Shown here: in pieces, positions 17,055-26,482 of the stretch
Layout: each line of letters begins with the position of its first letter
How positions within the stretch are numbered: the first letter of the stretch is position 1
Assembly (NCBI GenBank): GCA_017620915.1
Contig: JAFZSK010000006.1
Span: 1 to 56,254 of the forward strand
Reading direction: 5' to 3'
Source: Clostridia bacterium
GTDB lineage: Bacteria > Bacillota > Clostridia > UBA1212 > UBA1255
Length of the DNA stretch: 56,254 nt
Notes under the pieces: generated by a model
Told to the model about the DNA's origin: nothing
The model's input: the letters and a program-made list of their open reading frames with translations, nothing else
The model's database searches: none
Translations under genes and position numbers: made by a program

Positions 17055-18263
17055 ATGGCAGATAACGACAATATAATAAATCCCGCGGACGGCGATGACG
17101 GCGGTATCAACGATTTCTCCTGGGAGATCATGAATGAAGACGCGATGCAGGGCGATATCACTTCTTTAACGCAGGAAGTCTATCAGGCCTCGAAGAAAGT
17201 GCAGGAGATGTACACCCACAACGAGTATCTGCCCGTTTACAAGGCGCTCAATGAGCTCTGCAGATATCAGCTGGGCAGGGGAGGCCCGATCCAGCAGTAT
17301 TATTATTCCAATCATGATTACTTCGCGCCGTACATGAAGAGCGACGCAAAACCTTCCGACTATCACGATATGTCCCCGGATAAGCAGAAGCGTTTCACAA
17401 AAAACGTGAACTGGATGAGGGACGCCGCGTGGTGCATCAAGCCGCTCGACCAGTTGACTATGCTGGTGAACGGCATTCCGCTGTTCTCCTCCTTCAAGAT
17501 CACGCAAGCCACATCAAACCTGGATGATTCCGGTTTTGACAAAGATTTTTACGACGAGATCAACGACGTATGCAAAGAAGTAAGTGATCTGATCAACCAT
17601 AACTGGACCTGGATGAAGAACACCACCGACCGGGAAAGTTACCGCTTATTCAAAGAGCATTACGAAGATATGGAGCTCACCAAGCTGAATGAAGAATACC
17701 GCAAGGCAAGACTCCGGGATTACAAGCTCACGTTAGAGGTATACGCCCCGAAGACATCCAAAAACTTCAAGAGCAACGACTTCTGTATGATCTATCCCGA
17801 TCTGCAGTTTCTGGCATGCATGATGGTCATCGACGAATATATGGAAGTCATTGCGAAAGCGTTAAAGAACGATATCGTCAGCAATCTCGAGCGCAGTCTG
17901 GAGGACAGCAAAAAGCTGCGGGTAGTGATAAACTCCCGAATCGAAAAGTGTACCACGGATCAGTTCAACATGGTTCTGACGGCGATCGACACCCTTAACA
18001 ACGAGCTCTATGATTTCTGCGAATACTCCCTGAATGTCGCGAAGAATTACAAGAATAAGATATCGGCGGAGCCGTACTGTTATATGACGAAGCCGCCTGC
18101 CAGCGAAAGCATCCAGTCGAAATACGGATTCGCGCCTATGGGCGGCGACCCGCTGTCAGACGGTACCAAGTATAAGGATCTGATCTCGAAGGCCGGAAGC
18201 GCGCTCTCTCAGCACTGCCGTGACTACGTGTATAACCACGGCGAAGAAAAATTGATGTTCTGA
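17055..18263 (+). CDS. hypothetical all-helical cytoplasmic protein
   Basis: I do not recognise this 402-residue protein. It is acidic at the N-terminus and then almost entirely helical, with aromatic-rich stretches such as GGPIQQYYYSNHDYFAPYMKS. It has no signal peptide or membrane helix. GGAGAT lies ahead of the ATG. It shares strand, spacing and lack of homologs known to me with the preceding gene, so the two may act together. It is convergent with the methyltransferase gene; a short GACGC/GCGTC hairpin at 18264-18280 has only a weak T run after it. Confidence 0.75.
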   Translation: MADNDNIINPADGDDGGINDFSWEIMNEDAMQGDITSLTQEVYQASKKVQEMYTHNEYLPVYKALNELCRYQLGRGGPIQQYYYSNHDYFAPYMKSDAKPSDYHDMSPDKQKRFTKNVNWMRDAAWCIKPLDQLTMLVNGIPLFSSFKITQATSNLDDSGFDKDFYDEINDVCKEVSDLINHNWTWMKNTTDRESYRLFKEHYEDMELTKLNEEYRKARLRDYKLTLEVYAPKTSKNFKSNDFCMIYPDLQFLACMMVIDEYMEVIAKALKNDIVSNLERSLEDSKKLRVVINSRIEKCTTDQFNMVLTAIDTLNNELYDFCEYSLNVAKNYKNKISAEPYCYMTKPPASESIQSKYGFAPMGGDPLSDGTKYKDLISKAGSALSQHCRDYVYNHGEEKLMF

Positions 18264-18281
18264 CGCGCCGAAAGCGTCGAT

Positions 18282-19715
18282 TTATTCCCTGATTAAAAGT
18301 ACGACCGTCTCGATATGTCCCGTGTCCGGGAACATGTTGACCGGTCGTATGCGCGTTATGCGGTAATTGCCCCCGGCGCACAACACTTTCAGGTCGCGGG
18401 CCAGCGTGGCGGGATTGCAGGACACATAAACGATCCGGGCGGGGGACAGGCGGTCGAGGGCGGCGAGAAGCGTGTTGTCCGTGCCTTTGCGCGGCGGGTC
18501 AATGATGACCAGATCGGGAGTCCCGGGGGACAATCCGCCGATAATCGCGGGCACGTCTCCGGCAATGAATTGACATCTTGAAATTGAGTTGAGTTCGGCG
18601 TTGCGCCGGGCGTTGTCAACGGCGTCCGGCACTATTTCTATGCCTGTCAATGCGGGCGGATCTCCGGCGAACGCGGCAGGTTCAACAGATCTGAACCGGT
18701 CGAGCAGATACAGGCCGATCGTGCCAGCACCGCAATACAGATCCAGCACCGTTTCGCCTCCGGAGAGCGCGGCAAACTCCGCGACGGTATCGTACAATAA
18801 CTCAGCGCCGGCGGTGCTCACCTGAAAAAATGAAGCGGGAGATATGCGGAATGCAGCGGTGTGAAGCCGGCATTCCAGCTCCGGTTTGCCTGAAAGCAGC
18901 CGGAATTCGGGGCCGAGGATCGCGCTGCCGGTGCTGCGGTTGGTGTTGAGCCACAGGCTGTCCAGTTCGGGCAGCGCCGCGGTCACCTCCGCAACAAATT
19001 CAGATTCTTTCGGCAGTCTGTTTTGCGTGGCGGTGACGATAGCCATCAGCTTGCCGAGGTGGTCGCTTATCCGCAACGTCAGGTGGCGCAGCAATCCTGC
19101 AGCAGCGGTCTCATCGTACGCGGTATATCCGCACCGGCGCGCCGCGGCCAGGATCGTTTCCCGCACCCGGGCAGACAACGGATTTTCGTGGAGGCAGGGC
19201 ACCCCGGGATCAAATACTATCGGGCGGTGGGAGGCGCGGGCGTAGAAACCGGCGCACAGCTCGCCGTCAACGCAGAAAAACGGATATACAGTTTTGTTGC
19301 GATATTGCTGACCGGCGGACGATCCGGGCGAAGCGCAGGGCTCCGCCAATGCGTCAATTTCTGTTTCCGGGAAGCCGCCGATGCGGGAGAGGCAGTCAAC
19401 GACCCGGCTGCGGGCCAGTTCGGATTGTCCTTTCGGAGTGACGTGGGGAAACGCGCAGCCGCCGCAGCCTTTTGCCACATACGGGCAGGCGGGCGGGCGG
19501 CGGAGCGGGGAAGTATTGTCCACCTCACCGGCAAGGCGCGCGATGGCGTAGCCGGAGGTGACTTTGATAATGCGCATTGACGCGGATTCGCCCGGCAGCA
19601 GACCGCGGCAGAATATCACGAAACCTTCGGGCGTGCGGCAGATGCCGTCACCGTTTTCGTTGACCGCGGTGCAGGCGAGCGTCATCAGCTGATTTTTCAA
19701 TACCGGCGTCTGCAT
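18282..19715 (-). CDS. rlmD: 23S rRNA (uracil-5-)-methyltransferase, RlmD/RumA family
   Basis: The 477-residue SAM-dependent enzyme would methylate C5 of a uridine in rRNA. After an N-terminal TRAM-type region it has CPYVAKGCGGC, which with a later Cys (VPCLHENP) would hold a [4Fe-4S] cluster. The methyltransferase core shows VLDLYCGAGTIGLYL for SAM binding, IIDPPRKG, and VYVSCNPATLARDL, whose Cys is the catalytic nucleophile. RlmCD-type enzymes with dual specificity are common in Bacillota, so the exact uridine is unsettled. The ATG at 19715 begins 10 bases after the stop of the VanW gene; a longer frame to 19790 would overlap that gene. Confidence 0.88.
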   Translation of the reverse strand: MQTPVLKNQLMTLACTAVNENGDGICRTPEGFVIFCRGLLPGESASMRIIKVTSGYAIARLAGEVDNTSPLRRPPACPYVAKGCGGCAFPHVTPKGQSELARSRVVDCLSRIGGFPETEIDALAEPCASPGSSAGQQYRNKTVYPFFCVDGELCAGFYARASHRPIVFDPGVPCLHENPLSARVRETILAAARRCGYTAYDETAAAGLLRHLTLRISDHLGKLMAIVTATQNRLPKESEFVAEVTAALPELDSLWLNTNRSTGSAILGPEFRLLSGKPELECRLHTAAFRISPASFFQVSTAGAELLYDTVAEFAALSGGETVLDLYCGAGTIGLYLLDRFRSVEPAAFAGDPPALTGIEIVPDAVDNARRNAELNSISRCQFIAGDVPAIIGGLSPGTPDLVIIDPPRKGTDNTLLAALDRLSPARIVYVSCNPATLARDLKVLCAGGNYRITRIRPVNMFPDTGHIETVVLLIRE

Positions 19716-19725
19716 TATACGCGGC

Positions 19726-22191
19726 TCAGCCTTCCGTACCCGGATCTGTAGGCTCCGGTTCATCCGTGATCTCCGGCGTTGCGGTAACATCCGGTGTATC
19801 GGTCGGAGTCTCTGTGGGAGTTTCTGTGGGCGGCTCCGTCGGGGGTTCCGTAGGCGGTTCGGTAGGTTCTTCCGTGGGCGGCTCAGTAGGCTCTTCCGTG
19901 GGCGGTTCCGTCGGGGGCTCAGTAGGCTCTTCCGTAGGAGTGGCAGTAGGCGTTTCTGTGGGAGCCGGCGTGATGACCGCGGTGCCGTTCAGCACGATCT
20001 CGTCGCGGTTGCTGTAGGTTTCCACACCTAAGAACTGCTTTTCGCTCTTGTCGCCGACGCGCTCGATCATGTACAGGTTAATGTTGTAGCCGGTAACGCC
20101 GCGCTGTTTGACGCGCTTATCGCCTTCGGGCATCGTGGGGTCGTTCTCGTTGACCGTGGTGTATTTGTTGCTGCGGGCGATCTGGGAGGAAAGCGATCTT
20201 TCCGGCCGTTTTTCCGGCACTTTCACCGGGATATCTTCGGGTTTGATGTCCGGAAAATCGTCGTACGTGTATATCGTGCCGGCAAGCTCGACATACACCG
20301 TGTCATCGTTATACGCGGCGCCGATCTTTACCGGCATGTCGCTCTTATTGACAAAAATGAAGTCAACGCGCGAAGTGGCGTCCACATACGCGTCAAATCC
20401 CATCAGTCCGAAATTCGGCGCGTACGGATATTTGGTGCGGGAGAAGATGCCCATATCGGCCACCAGCGCGGCGTTATACAGCGCGGTCGCCACCTGGGAA
20501 ATACCGCCGCCCTTGACCGGCGTATCGAAGCCGCTGTAGTTCTCCATGGAACTTACATAGCCGTTGCGGTCATCGGTCACTTTTAATGTGCTGAGCAGGC
20601 TGAAGGTCTCGCCGGGCATTACTATATAGCCGTTAATGGCATCTACCGCCAGCTTGATGTTGGTATCGCGCAGCCCTTTTGCCGGCGCCTTGGCAGGATC
20701 GTCTTCCTGCACGTTCTTGTTGGAACCGGCGCCGAGCCGGTCACGGAACAGCACGGTCTCGTACAATTCTTTGGTCAGCACCGTGCCGTACAGCGCCACG
20801 GGCAATTCCTCGGTCTGCCCCTCTTCGCCTTCGGAATTGTTGATCTTCAGCAGTATTTCGTCCAGCAGCGCTTCGTCGTACTCGGCGCCAACTGTCTCGG
20901 GCACGATCCACACTTCGGTAGAGGATTTGCGTTCGATCCGCGCATCGCTGGGTTTGGCGGGCAATTCGTTCATTATATTGATCTTCAGCAGTTTGCGGAA
21001 TTCGGTGAACGTGGGGACCAGCGTGACGGTGCCGCTGTCCGTGCCGGAAATGTTGCCCTCCGACAGCGCGACCAGCAAGTCATCCGTGTATTCGCTGAGT
21101 TTGGCCTTAATGTCTTCGGATCTGAGCTCAACGCCGTTGCGGCCGTACGTGAATACGATGCGGTCCTCTTCGACTTTGTATGTGGGATCGATCTTGGTGC
21201 GGCTTTTGGAGTTCATGGAGTTGGCAATGGATGATATGATATCTTCATTCACCGTATAATTCAGGGAGAAGTCCTTGCCGGTCTCCTTGAGGCGCAGCAC
21301 GGAAAAGGCGCGCTTGATCAGACCGCCCTGGCGCGATTCGTTGTAGATGCGGTCCGCCAGTTCGGTGGTGTCGGGCAGCGTGATGATCGCGTCGAGCGGG
21401 TAGGTGACGTTGTCTTCGTTGACTTTTATGTTGATGGTGGATCGGGCGATGGGAGAGGAATACGTGTCGCTGATATATTTGTCCAGTTCCTCGCGCGTGA
21501 GGCCGGCAACGCTCTTGCCGTTCAGCGTGATCCCGGAATACACTTTGTCTCCGCTTACGACGCGGCGGCAATATTTGATGAACATCATACCGGAGGCAAA
21601 CAGCGTGCCGATGACCACGAGCGCGATTATTATACCTACGATCACGCGCCTTTTGCCGGGCGCGGCTTCGTACTCTTCGTCACTGTAGCTCTCTACGTAC
21701 ACCACTCCCCGGGAGGTGGTCACCGCATGCCGCTGCCCGGAGGACGCGGTGCGCCGCAAAGTGTTCCGGCCGGTCTTGCCGGAAGGAACCCCGCGCTGTT
21801 TTTTGACCGGGGCGGAAACCGGCGCGCGGCCGGCTTTGGCAACGGACACCGTGGTCGCTTCCAGCTCCGCGTCTTCGTCCGGATCGTCTTCAAATCCGTT
21901 TTCGTCACCGCCTTCGTCCGCGTCATCCAGTCCGTCGAACAATCCGTCGCTTTCTTCTTCGATCAAGCGCTGACCACGGCCGGCGCCGACGGGCACGATC
22001 TTAACGTCGTCATCCTCGTCTTCTTCGGCTTCGTCAACATTCTCCGCGGCTTCGTCAACGTCTTCCGCTACTTCTTCGGCAACCGCTTCGGCAGTGCCGG
22101 CAATTTCTTCCGCCACCTCCGGAACGTTTTCCGCAATATCTTCTCCGGCGATCTCGTCAGCCGGCAATTTGTTAATATCCTGGTTGCTCAA
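19726..22191 (-). CDS. VanW family wall protein with Thr-Glu-Pro-Pro tail
   Basis: This protein of about 821 residues has an acidic N-terminal stretch, a basic patch and one membrane helix (VIVGIIIALVVIGTLFASGMM). Repeated PG_binding_4-like domains follow (VYSGITLNGKSVAGLTREEL). A VanW domain comes next (AINGYIVMPGETFSLL, GGGISQVATALYNAAL), then a tail of repeated TEPPTEPPTEEP. VanW domains occur in surface proteins of Bacillota, and some members are murein-active. The TTG at 22191 is the start because AGGAGG lies just ahead of it. The tail resembles the linker in the SpoIID protein at 51861 and may span the wall. Confidence 0.85.
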   Translation of the reverse strand: MSNQDINKLPADEIAGEDIAENVPEVAEEIAGTAEAVAEEVAEDVDEAAENVDEAEEDEDDDVKIVPVGAGRGQRLIEEESDGLFDGLDDADEGGDENGFEDDPDEDAELEATTVSVAKAGRAPVSAPVKKQRGVPSGKTGRNTLRRTASSGQRHAVTTSRGVVYVESYSDEEYEAAPGKRRVIVGIIIALVVIGTLFASGMMFIKYCRRVVSGDKVYSGITLNGKSVAGLTREELDKYISDTYSSPIARSTINIKVNEDNVTYPLDAIITLPDTTELADRIYNESRQGGLIKRAFSVLRLKETGKDFSLNYTVNEDIISSIANSMNSKSRTKIDPTYKVEEDRIVFTYGRNGVELRSEDIKAKLSEYTDDLLVALSEGNISGTDSGTVTLVPTFTEFRKLLKINIMNELPAKPSDARIERKSSTEVWIVPETVGAEYDEALLDEILLKINNSEGEEGQTEELPVALYGTVLTKELYETVLFRDRLGAGSNKNVQEDDPAKAPAKGLRDTNIKLAVDAINGYIVMPGETFSLLSTLKVTDDRNGYVSSMENYSGFDTPVKGGGISQVATALYNAALVADMGIFSRTKYPYAPNFGLMGFDAYVDATSRVDFIFVNKSDMPVKIGAAYNDDTVYVELAGTIYTYDDFPDIKPEDIPVKVPEKRPERSLSSQIARSNKYTTVNENDPTMPEGDKRVKQRGVTGYNINLYMIERVGDKSEKQFLGVETYSNRDEIVLNGTAVITPAPTETPTATPTEEPTEPPTEPPTEEPTEPPTEEPTEPPTEPPTEPPTETPTETPTDTPDVTATPEITDEPEPTDPGTEG

Positions 22192-22319
22192 AATAGCTTC
22201 CTCCTTTGTAACGGGCGTGCCTGCCGGCGTGAAGCAACTGCCTCTCCCGGCCGCATATAAAAACCCACTTTTTATTATATCACAGCAAAGACAGACAATC
22301 AATTATTAAGTCTTTGAAT

Positions 22320-22443
22320 AGAATTAGGGAATTGCGGAGCGTCCTGAACGGCCGCGATTTCATGAGCGGTGCGGAGTGGCGACCGCATTGAGTGTGAGTT
22401 CATCGCCGCCGGCGATACCACAATTCTATAATTCCCTAATTCC
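22320..22443. mobile_element. MITE-like palindromic element, copy B
   Basis: GAATTAGGGAATTG at the left is mirrored by AATTCCCTAATTCC at the right. The interior reads, on the minus strand, ATCGCCGGCGGCGATGAA then AATGCGGTCGCC, as in copy A at 2042-2262. It lies in the divergent gap between the VanW gene and the metal transporter. No transposase frame is present. Confidence 0.65.
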
Positions 22444-22514
22444 TTCAAGACAAAAGCCTGATTCTATACAGGCTCTGATTTTAATTCTGCTAAAGGCGAA
22501 AAAAGGAATTGCCC

Positions 22515-22544
22515 TTGCCATTTGCCGTTTGTTTATTGTACAAT
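22515..22544 (+). promoter_or_regulatory. promoter of the metal ABC transporter
   Basis: TTGCCA (22515-22520) and TACAAT (22539-22544) are 18 bases apart. It lies 60 bases upstream of the chosen start of the ATPase gene. No clear Zur or MntR palindrome was seen. Confidence 0.5.
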
Positions 22545-22605
22545 TTTATTGCGGTCCGGGCAGGCATTGACCCCCGCGCGAGAACTGTGCGAAAAGGTGA
22601 CGGTA

Positions 22606-23376
22606 TTGGCGCTGATCGAATGTAAAAATGTGACGCTGGCGTACGAGAAGAACGTCGTGCTGGAGGATCTGTCGTTCGAAGTGAACGAAGGGGATTATCT
22701 GTGCATCATCGGCGAAAACGGCTCGGGCAAAAGCACGCTGATGAAGGCGCTGCTGGGCCTCAAGGCGCCGCTCCGGGGTGAGATAGTACGGGGTGACGGG
22801 CTTATGCGCAACCAGATCGGGTATCTGCCGCAGCAGACCGGCGTGCAGAAGGATTTTCCGGCCAGCGTGTTTGAAGTGGTGTTGTCCGGCTGCCTGAACG
22901 GCTCGGGCTGGCGTCCGTTCTACACGCGCACGCAGAAACAGACCGCGCTGGACAACATGGCCAAACTCAACATTACCGCCCTGAAAAACGCGTGCTACCG
23001 CGAATTGTCCGGCGGCCAGCAGCAGCGGGTGTTGATCGCCCGCGCTCTCTGCGCCACGGGAAAGCTGTTGCTGCTGGACGAGCCGGTGACCGGGCTGGAT
23101 CCGGTCGCCAGCGGGGAACTGTACGAACTGATCGACCACTTGAACCGCGCCCACGGCATCACCGTGATAATGATCACCCACGACACCGCCGCGGCGCTGC
23201 CCCGCTGTACGCACATCCTGCACCTCCACAAGGACACCACGTTCTTCGGCCGGCGGGAGGATTACGCGCAGTGCAGCGTGTGTGCGGAGACGCTGGACGC
23301 GGCGGGCAATCCGGCCGTTCCCGGCGAAAAGGAGCATATGCATCATGAGTGCTGTGAGCATCACATACATTTTTAA
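22606..23376 (+). CDS. zinc/manganese-type ABC transporter ATP-binding protein
   Basis: The 256-residue ATPase has Walker A GENGSGKST, the signature LSGGQQQR, Walker B LLLLDEP and the switch ITHD. It resembles ZnuC/AdcC-type ATPases. The C-terminus HMHHECCEHHIHF is rich in His and Cys and could bind metal. TTG 22606 was chosen because AAGGTGA lies just before it; a longer frame from 22522 overlaps the promoter. It overlaps the permease gene by 32 bases. No solute-binding lipoprotein of the ZnuA type is encoded next to the pair. Confidence 0.88.
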   Translation: MALIECKNVTLAYEKNVVLEDLSFEVNEGDYLCIIGENGSGKSTLMKALLGLKAPLRGEIVRGDGLMRNQIGYLPQQTGVQKDFPASVFEVVLSGCLNGSGWRPFYTRTQKQTALDNMAKLNITALKNACYRELSGGQQQRVLIARALCATGKLLLLDEPVTGLDPVASGELYELIDHLNRAHGITVIMITHDTAAALPRCTHILHLHKDTTFFGRREDYAQCSVCAETLDAAGNPAVPGEKEHMHHECCEHHIHF

Positions 23377-24196
23377 GACGATATTCGGGTACGGCTTCAT
23401 CTTCCGCGCCATGCTGGTAGGGGTGCTGATCTCCGTATGCGCTGCGCTGCTGGGCGTGAGCCTGGTGCTCCGGCGCTGTTCTATGATAGGTGACGGACTT
23501 TCCCACGTAGGCTTCGGCGCGCTGGCGGTGGCGGCGGCGCTCGGCGCGGCGCAGCTGTGGGTGGCGTTGCCCGTGGTGATAGCGGTGGCGTTTCTGATCA
23601 TCCGGCTGAACGACAACTCGAAACTCTCCAGCGATTCCGCAGTGGCGCTGATCTCCAGCGCGTCGCTGGCGCTGGGCGTGCTGATCGTATCGCTCACGGG
23701 ATCAAATACCAATCTGAACGACTTTCTGTTCGGCTCGGTGTTTGCGCTGAGCAGGGCGGATGTGAATCTGAGCCTGGTGTTGTCTGCGGCGGTGCTGATA
23801 CTGTTCGTGCTGTTTTACAACAAGATATTCGCGGTGACGTTTGACGCCGGATTCGCACGGGCAACGGGCACCCGCGAAGTTTTTTACAACACGTTCGTAG
23901 CGCTGCTCACCGCGGTGACGGTGGTGATCGGCATGCGGCTCGTGGGGGCAATGCTGGTCGCCAGCCTGATCATTTTCCCGCCCCTCACCGCGATGCAGGT
24001 GTGCAAAAAGTTCCGCAGCGTCGTGATCTGTTCGGGTGTTCTGGCGGCAATCGCGTTTATTGCCGGCATGATGATCTCCATCGGCGTGCGTTCGGCGCCC
24101 GTCGGTGCCAGCGTGGTATGCGTCAACGCGGTCCTGTTCCTGGTATTCCTGGCAGCGGGGGCGATCATCCGCGCCGGAAAGCCGAAGACCGCCTGA
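23345..24196 (+). CDS. zinc/manganese-type ABC transporter permease
   Basis: This 283-residue membrane protein of the ZnuB/MntC family has about eight helices. It starts MSAVSITYIFKTIFGYGF and contains RRCSMIGDGLSHVGFGALA, the conserved cytoplasmic segment of the family, and GAMLVASLIIFPPLTAMQ. It would form a homodimeric channel with the ATPase encoded just upstream. The ATG at 23345 lies inside the end of the ATPase gene, with AAAAGGAG 10 bases before it. Confidence 0.9.
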   Translation: MSAVSITYIFKTIFGYGFIFRAMLVGVLISVCAALLGVSLVLRRCSMIGDGLSHVGFGALAVAAALGAAQLWVALPVVIAVAFLIIRLNDNSKLSSDSAVALISSASLALGVLIVSLTGSNTNLNDFLFGSVFALSRADVNLSLVLSAAVLILFVLFYNKIFAVTFDAGFARATGTREVFYNTFVALLTAVTVVIGMRLVGAMLVASLIIFPPLTAMQVCKKFRSVVICSGVLAAIAFIAGMMISIGVRSAPVGASVVCVNAVLFLVFLAAGAIIRAGKPKTA

Positions 24197-24215
24197 AACC
24201 CGTGCCGCGGTTCCC

Positions 24216-26003
24216 TTAAAAGTAGTAATAATAACTCAAGCGGCCCATGGGCAGCGATTTGCCCGAAATGTAAGTATTTAGTATGTTGTCCGGATCCTCT
24301 ACGCCGTCGGTGACTTTGAAATAAACGCCCCGGCAGCCGGACACTTTTTTGATCCCGAGCGCCTTGAGCGGCACTTCCACCTGCACATATTTGCCGGATA
24401 CCGACGTTCGCACGGTCCCGGCTTCGGTGCCGTTGCCGTCCGCGTCCAGCCGGTACAGCGTGCCGCCTTCGAGCGTGCAGTCCGCGAGAAACTCATAGCC
24501 GCAGAAGCCTTTGACCGACAGCTCGCCGGTGCCGATGTATATGTTCATCCAGCCGGTTGCGTCGGAGCAGACCACGTCGTTCTCGCAGCGGATCAGGAAG
24601 TACAGATTCGTTTTGTCGTGAGCCAGTTTAATCTCCTGAATATTGTTGTCCGGCGCCGCCTGCTTGTACCGGGTCTTGCTGTCCACCGAGAGTTCGTTGC
24701 GGGCGCGCACGGTCTGGGAGAGGGCGATATATGACGCGGAGACCGAGTCCCATTGCGCGGGGTCCGCGTTGACGTCGATGGTGATGAGCGGGGGATGCGC
24801 GGCGGTGATGTTGTCAGCGCCCTTGAAGCAGCGAATGTAGGAACAGAGCTGGAGGTAGAAATTGTCCCCGTACCCCTCTTTCGGCATCTCGATATCCCGC
24901 GAGAATTCTTCGTTGAACTGGTCTACGAATCCCACCACGCCGTCAACGAGAAGCTTCTGCGCGATCCATTCGTTCCAGCCGGTCACGAAAACGGTGTCGA
25001 TATCGTCAATATTATTGAAGACCGTGTCCCACTGCTGCTGAAAGTTTATGCCTTCGCGGAAAGATTCGCCGTGGTTGTACTCATCGGTGTGATCGTAGCC
25101 GCGGCCCCAGTTCCGGTCGCGCTCGGTCCAGGAGCGGCTCAGCGGGATCGCGGTATGCTGGCAGATGGACACGTTTATAGTACGATCGTGGATGGGCTGG
25201 GGGTAGGTCCATTCCATCCAGGAAAGCGCATCGCCTTCATATTCCTCATCGGGCCACAGCGTATAAATAATGTCAAAAAACGCGTCCAGCTCCGCATACC
25301 GCGCCTCTAAGCCTTCCTGCGGGATGCCCAGTATGACGGGCGTCTCGCCGTCGCGGCAATACCACAGATCCTTGTACAGTCCTTCTTTGTACAGCGCTTC
25401 ATATATGCGTTCCATGGTCTCGACGGACTTGCTGCGGGTCATGAAGCAGAGTTTGGGCACGTCCCAGCCGGCGTCGTAGTATTCCTGAAAAACGTCGCAC
25501 AGCGCCATGAACTGGTCGGTATAGATCTCGCCGTTGGAGGTGTCAAAAGCCAGAAAGTCCACGCCCGCGGCGGTGAGCATTTCGCAGTGGCGCGCAATGA
25601 CCCATTTATCGGTGGAGCGGTAGTAGCCGAACAGCGGCTCGTTCCAGTAGTGGAATGCGTACAGCGGGCTGGAGGGGGTGCCGGCTTTGTTCCAGAGGGA
25701 TTTCGTGTCGGTCTTCAGGAGTTCGGTGATGTTGTACGTGGTCTTGCCGGAAGCGCCGTGCCAGAGGAAATAGAACATCCCGACGGTCTTGCCGGAGTCG
25801 GTCTTAAGCACGGGGTCAAACGTCCGGCCGAATTCGTCAACGCCGCAGATCAGGTTGATGTTCCGGCCCCCGTTTTCGGCGTAGGGGTCAACGGTCTGCG
25901 TTTTACGGCAGCCGCTGAATGCCGCGATTGCCGCAATTGCCGCCGTGAGCAGCGTCAACAGCGCCGCGAGCCTGAGTTTGCTTATAAAGGTGTTATGTTC
26001 CAT
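24216..26003 (-). CDS. GH71/GH99-like glycoside hydrolase lipoprotein
   Basis: The 595-residue protein has a signal segment ending AFSGC, a lipobox, so it should be anchored on the outer face of the membrane. The barrel (about residues 60-390) contains VGMFYFLWHG, ARHCEMLTAAGVDFLAFDTS and FVTGWNEWIAQ. The GWNEW signature is shared by GH99-like and WbsX-type proteins that act on mannose-containing glycans. The C-terminal 180 residues (ITIDVNADPAQWDSV, NLYFLIRCENDV) look like a CBM9-type module. A role in trimming mannose-rich surface glycans would fit the O-glycosylation locus, but that link is speculative and the enzyme is not adjacent to it. Confidence 0.7.
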   Translation of the reverse strand: MEHNTFISKLRLAALLTLLTAAIAAIAAFSGCRKTQTVDPYAENGGRNINLICGVDEFGRTFDPVLKTDSGKTVGMFYFLWHGASGKTTYNITELLKTDTKSLWNKAGTPSSPLYAFHYWNEPLFGYYRSTDKWVIARHCEMLTAAGVDFLAFDTSNGEIYTDQFMALCDVFQEYYDAGWDVPKLCFMTRSKSVETMERIYEALYKEGLYKDLWYCRDGETPVILGIPQEGLEARYAELDAFFDIIYTLWPDEEYEGDALSWMEWTYPQPIHDRTINVSICQHTAIPLSRSWTERDRNWGRGYDHTDEYNHGESFREGINFQQQWDTVFNNIDDIDTVFVTGWNEWIAQKLLVDGVVGFVDQFNEEFSRDIEMPKEGYGDNFYLQLCSYIRCFKGADNITAAHPPLITIDVNADPAQWDSVSASYIALSQTVRARNELSVDSKTRYKQAAPDNNIQEIKLAHDKTNLYFLIRCENDVVCSDATGWMNIYIGTGELSVKGFCGYEFLADCTLEGGTLYRLDADGNGTEAGTVRTSVSGKYVQVEVPLKALGIKKVSGCRGVYFKVTDGVEDPDNILNTYISGKSLPMGRLSYYYYF

Positions 26004-26033
26004 ATTGCTACCCCGATGCAGTGAATAACCGGT

Positions 26034-26402
26034 TTAGTGTTTATGTTTTCGGCAGATATATGACCATTCGCAGTCGGAGCAGATCTGATCGAACTTGTTC
26101 GGCTCGTATATTTTTTCTTCTGCCGATTTAAAGATTTCGCTGTTTAAGCATTCTTTTTCCGTAATGCCGAGCAAACCGGCGGTCAAACGGTCGTATCGCT
26201 GCACTTTTTCTTCGCTGCTGCAGATGCCGCCGACCAGGTTCGGGCAGGAAGCGCACAGGTCGTCGGGCCCGAAGATAAGTTCGAATTGACCCCCGGATTT
26301 AAGCGCTTCTATGATCGCCTGCATTTTTATGTTGAATTCTTCGCTGTAGCCTTTGCCCTCGTAGTGCGCTATGCAGAGAATATGATGCGGACGGAGCTGC
26401 AT
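26034..26402 (-). CDS. DUF1284 cysteine-rich protein
   Basis: This 122-residue protein begins MQLRPHHILCIAHYEGKGYS, the hallmark of DUF1284. It carries CASCPNLVGGIC and CSDCEWSYIC, pairs of cysteines suited to an iron-sulfur cluster or zinc. Its function is unknown in the family. AAAGGA lies eight bases before the ATG. It follows the metal ATPase on the same strand but has its own promoter. Confidence 0.85.
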   Translation of the reverse strand: MQLRPHHILCIAHYEGKGYSEEFNIKMQAIIEALKSGGQFELIFGPDDLCASCPNLVGGICSSEEKVQRYDRLTAGLLGITEKECLNSEIFKSAEEKIYEPNKFDQICSDCEWSYICRKHKH

Positions 26403-26454
26403 TGATTACATCCTTTCAAGCTGAAGTTGGCGATAGTCATAATGACCGGATGTA

Positions 26455-26482
26455 ATTATATCAAAAAAAGCGGATAATTCAA
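26455..26482 (-). promoter_or_regulatory. promoter of the DUF1284 gene
   Basis: On the minus strand TTGAAT (26477-26482) and TATAAT (26455-26460) are 16 bases apart. The -35 hexamer overlaps the stop codon of the ATPase gene. Confidence 0.6.

Noticed and set aside
26405-26456. RNA hairpin hiding the ribosome site of the DUF1284 gene (ATTACATCC paired with GGATGTAAT)
   Set aside because: The upstream arm overlaps the -10 element, so it would not be in the transcript. A DNA operator remains possible but is unsupported.
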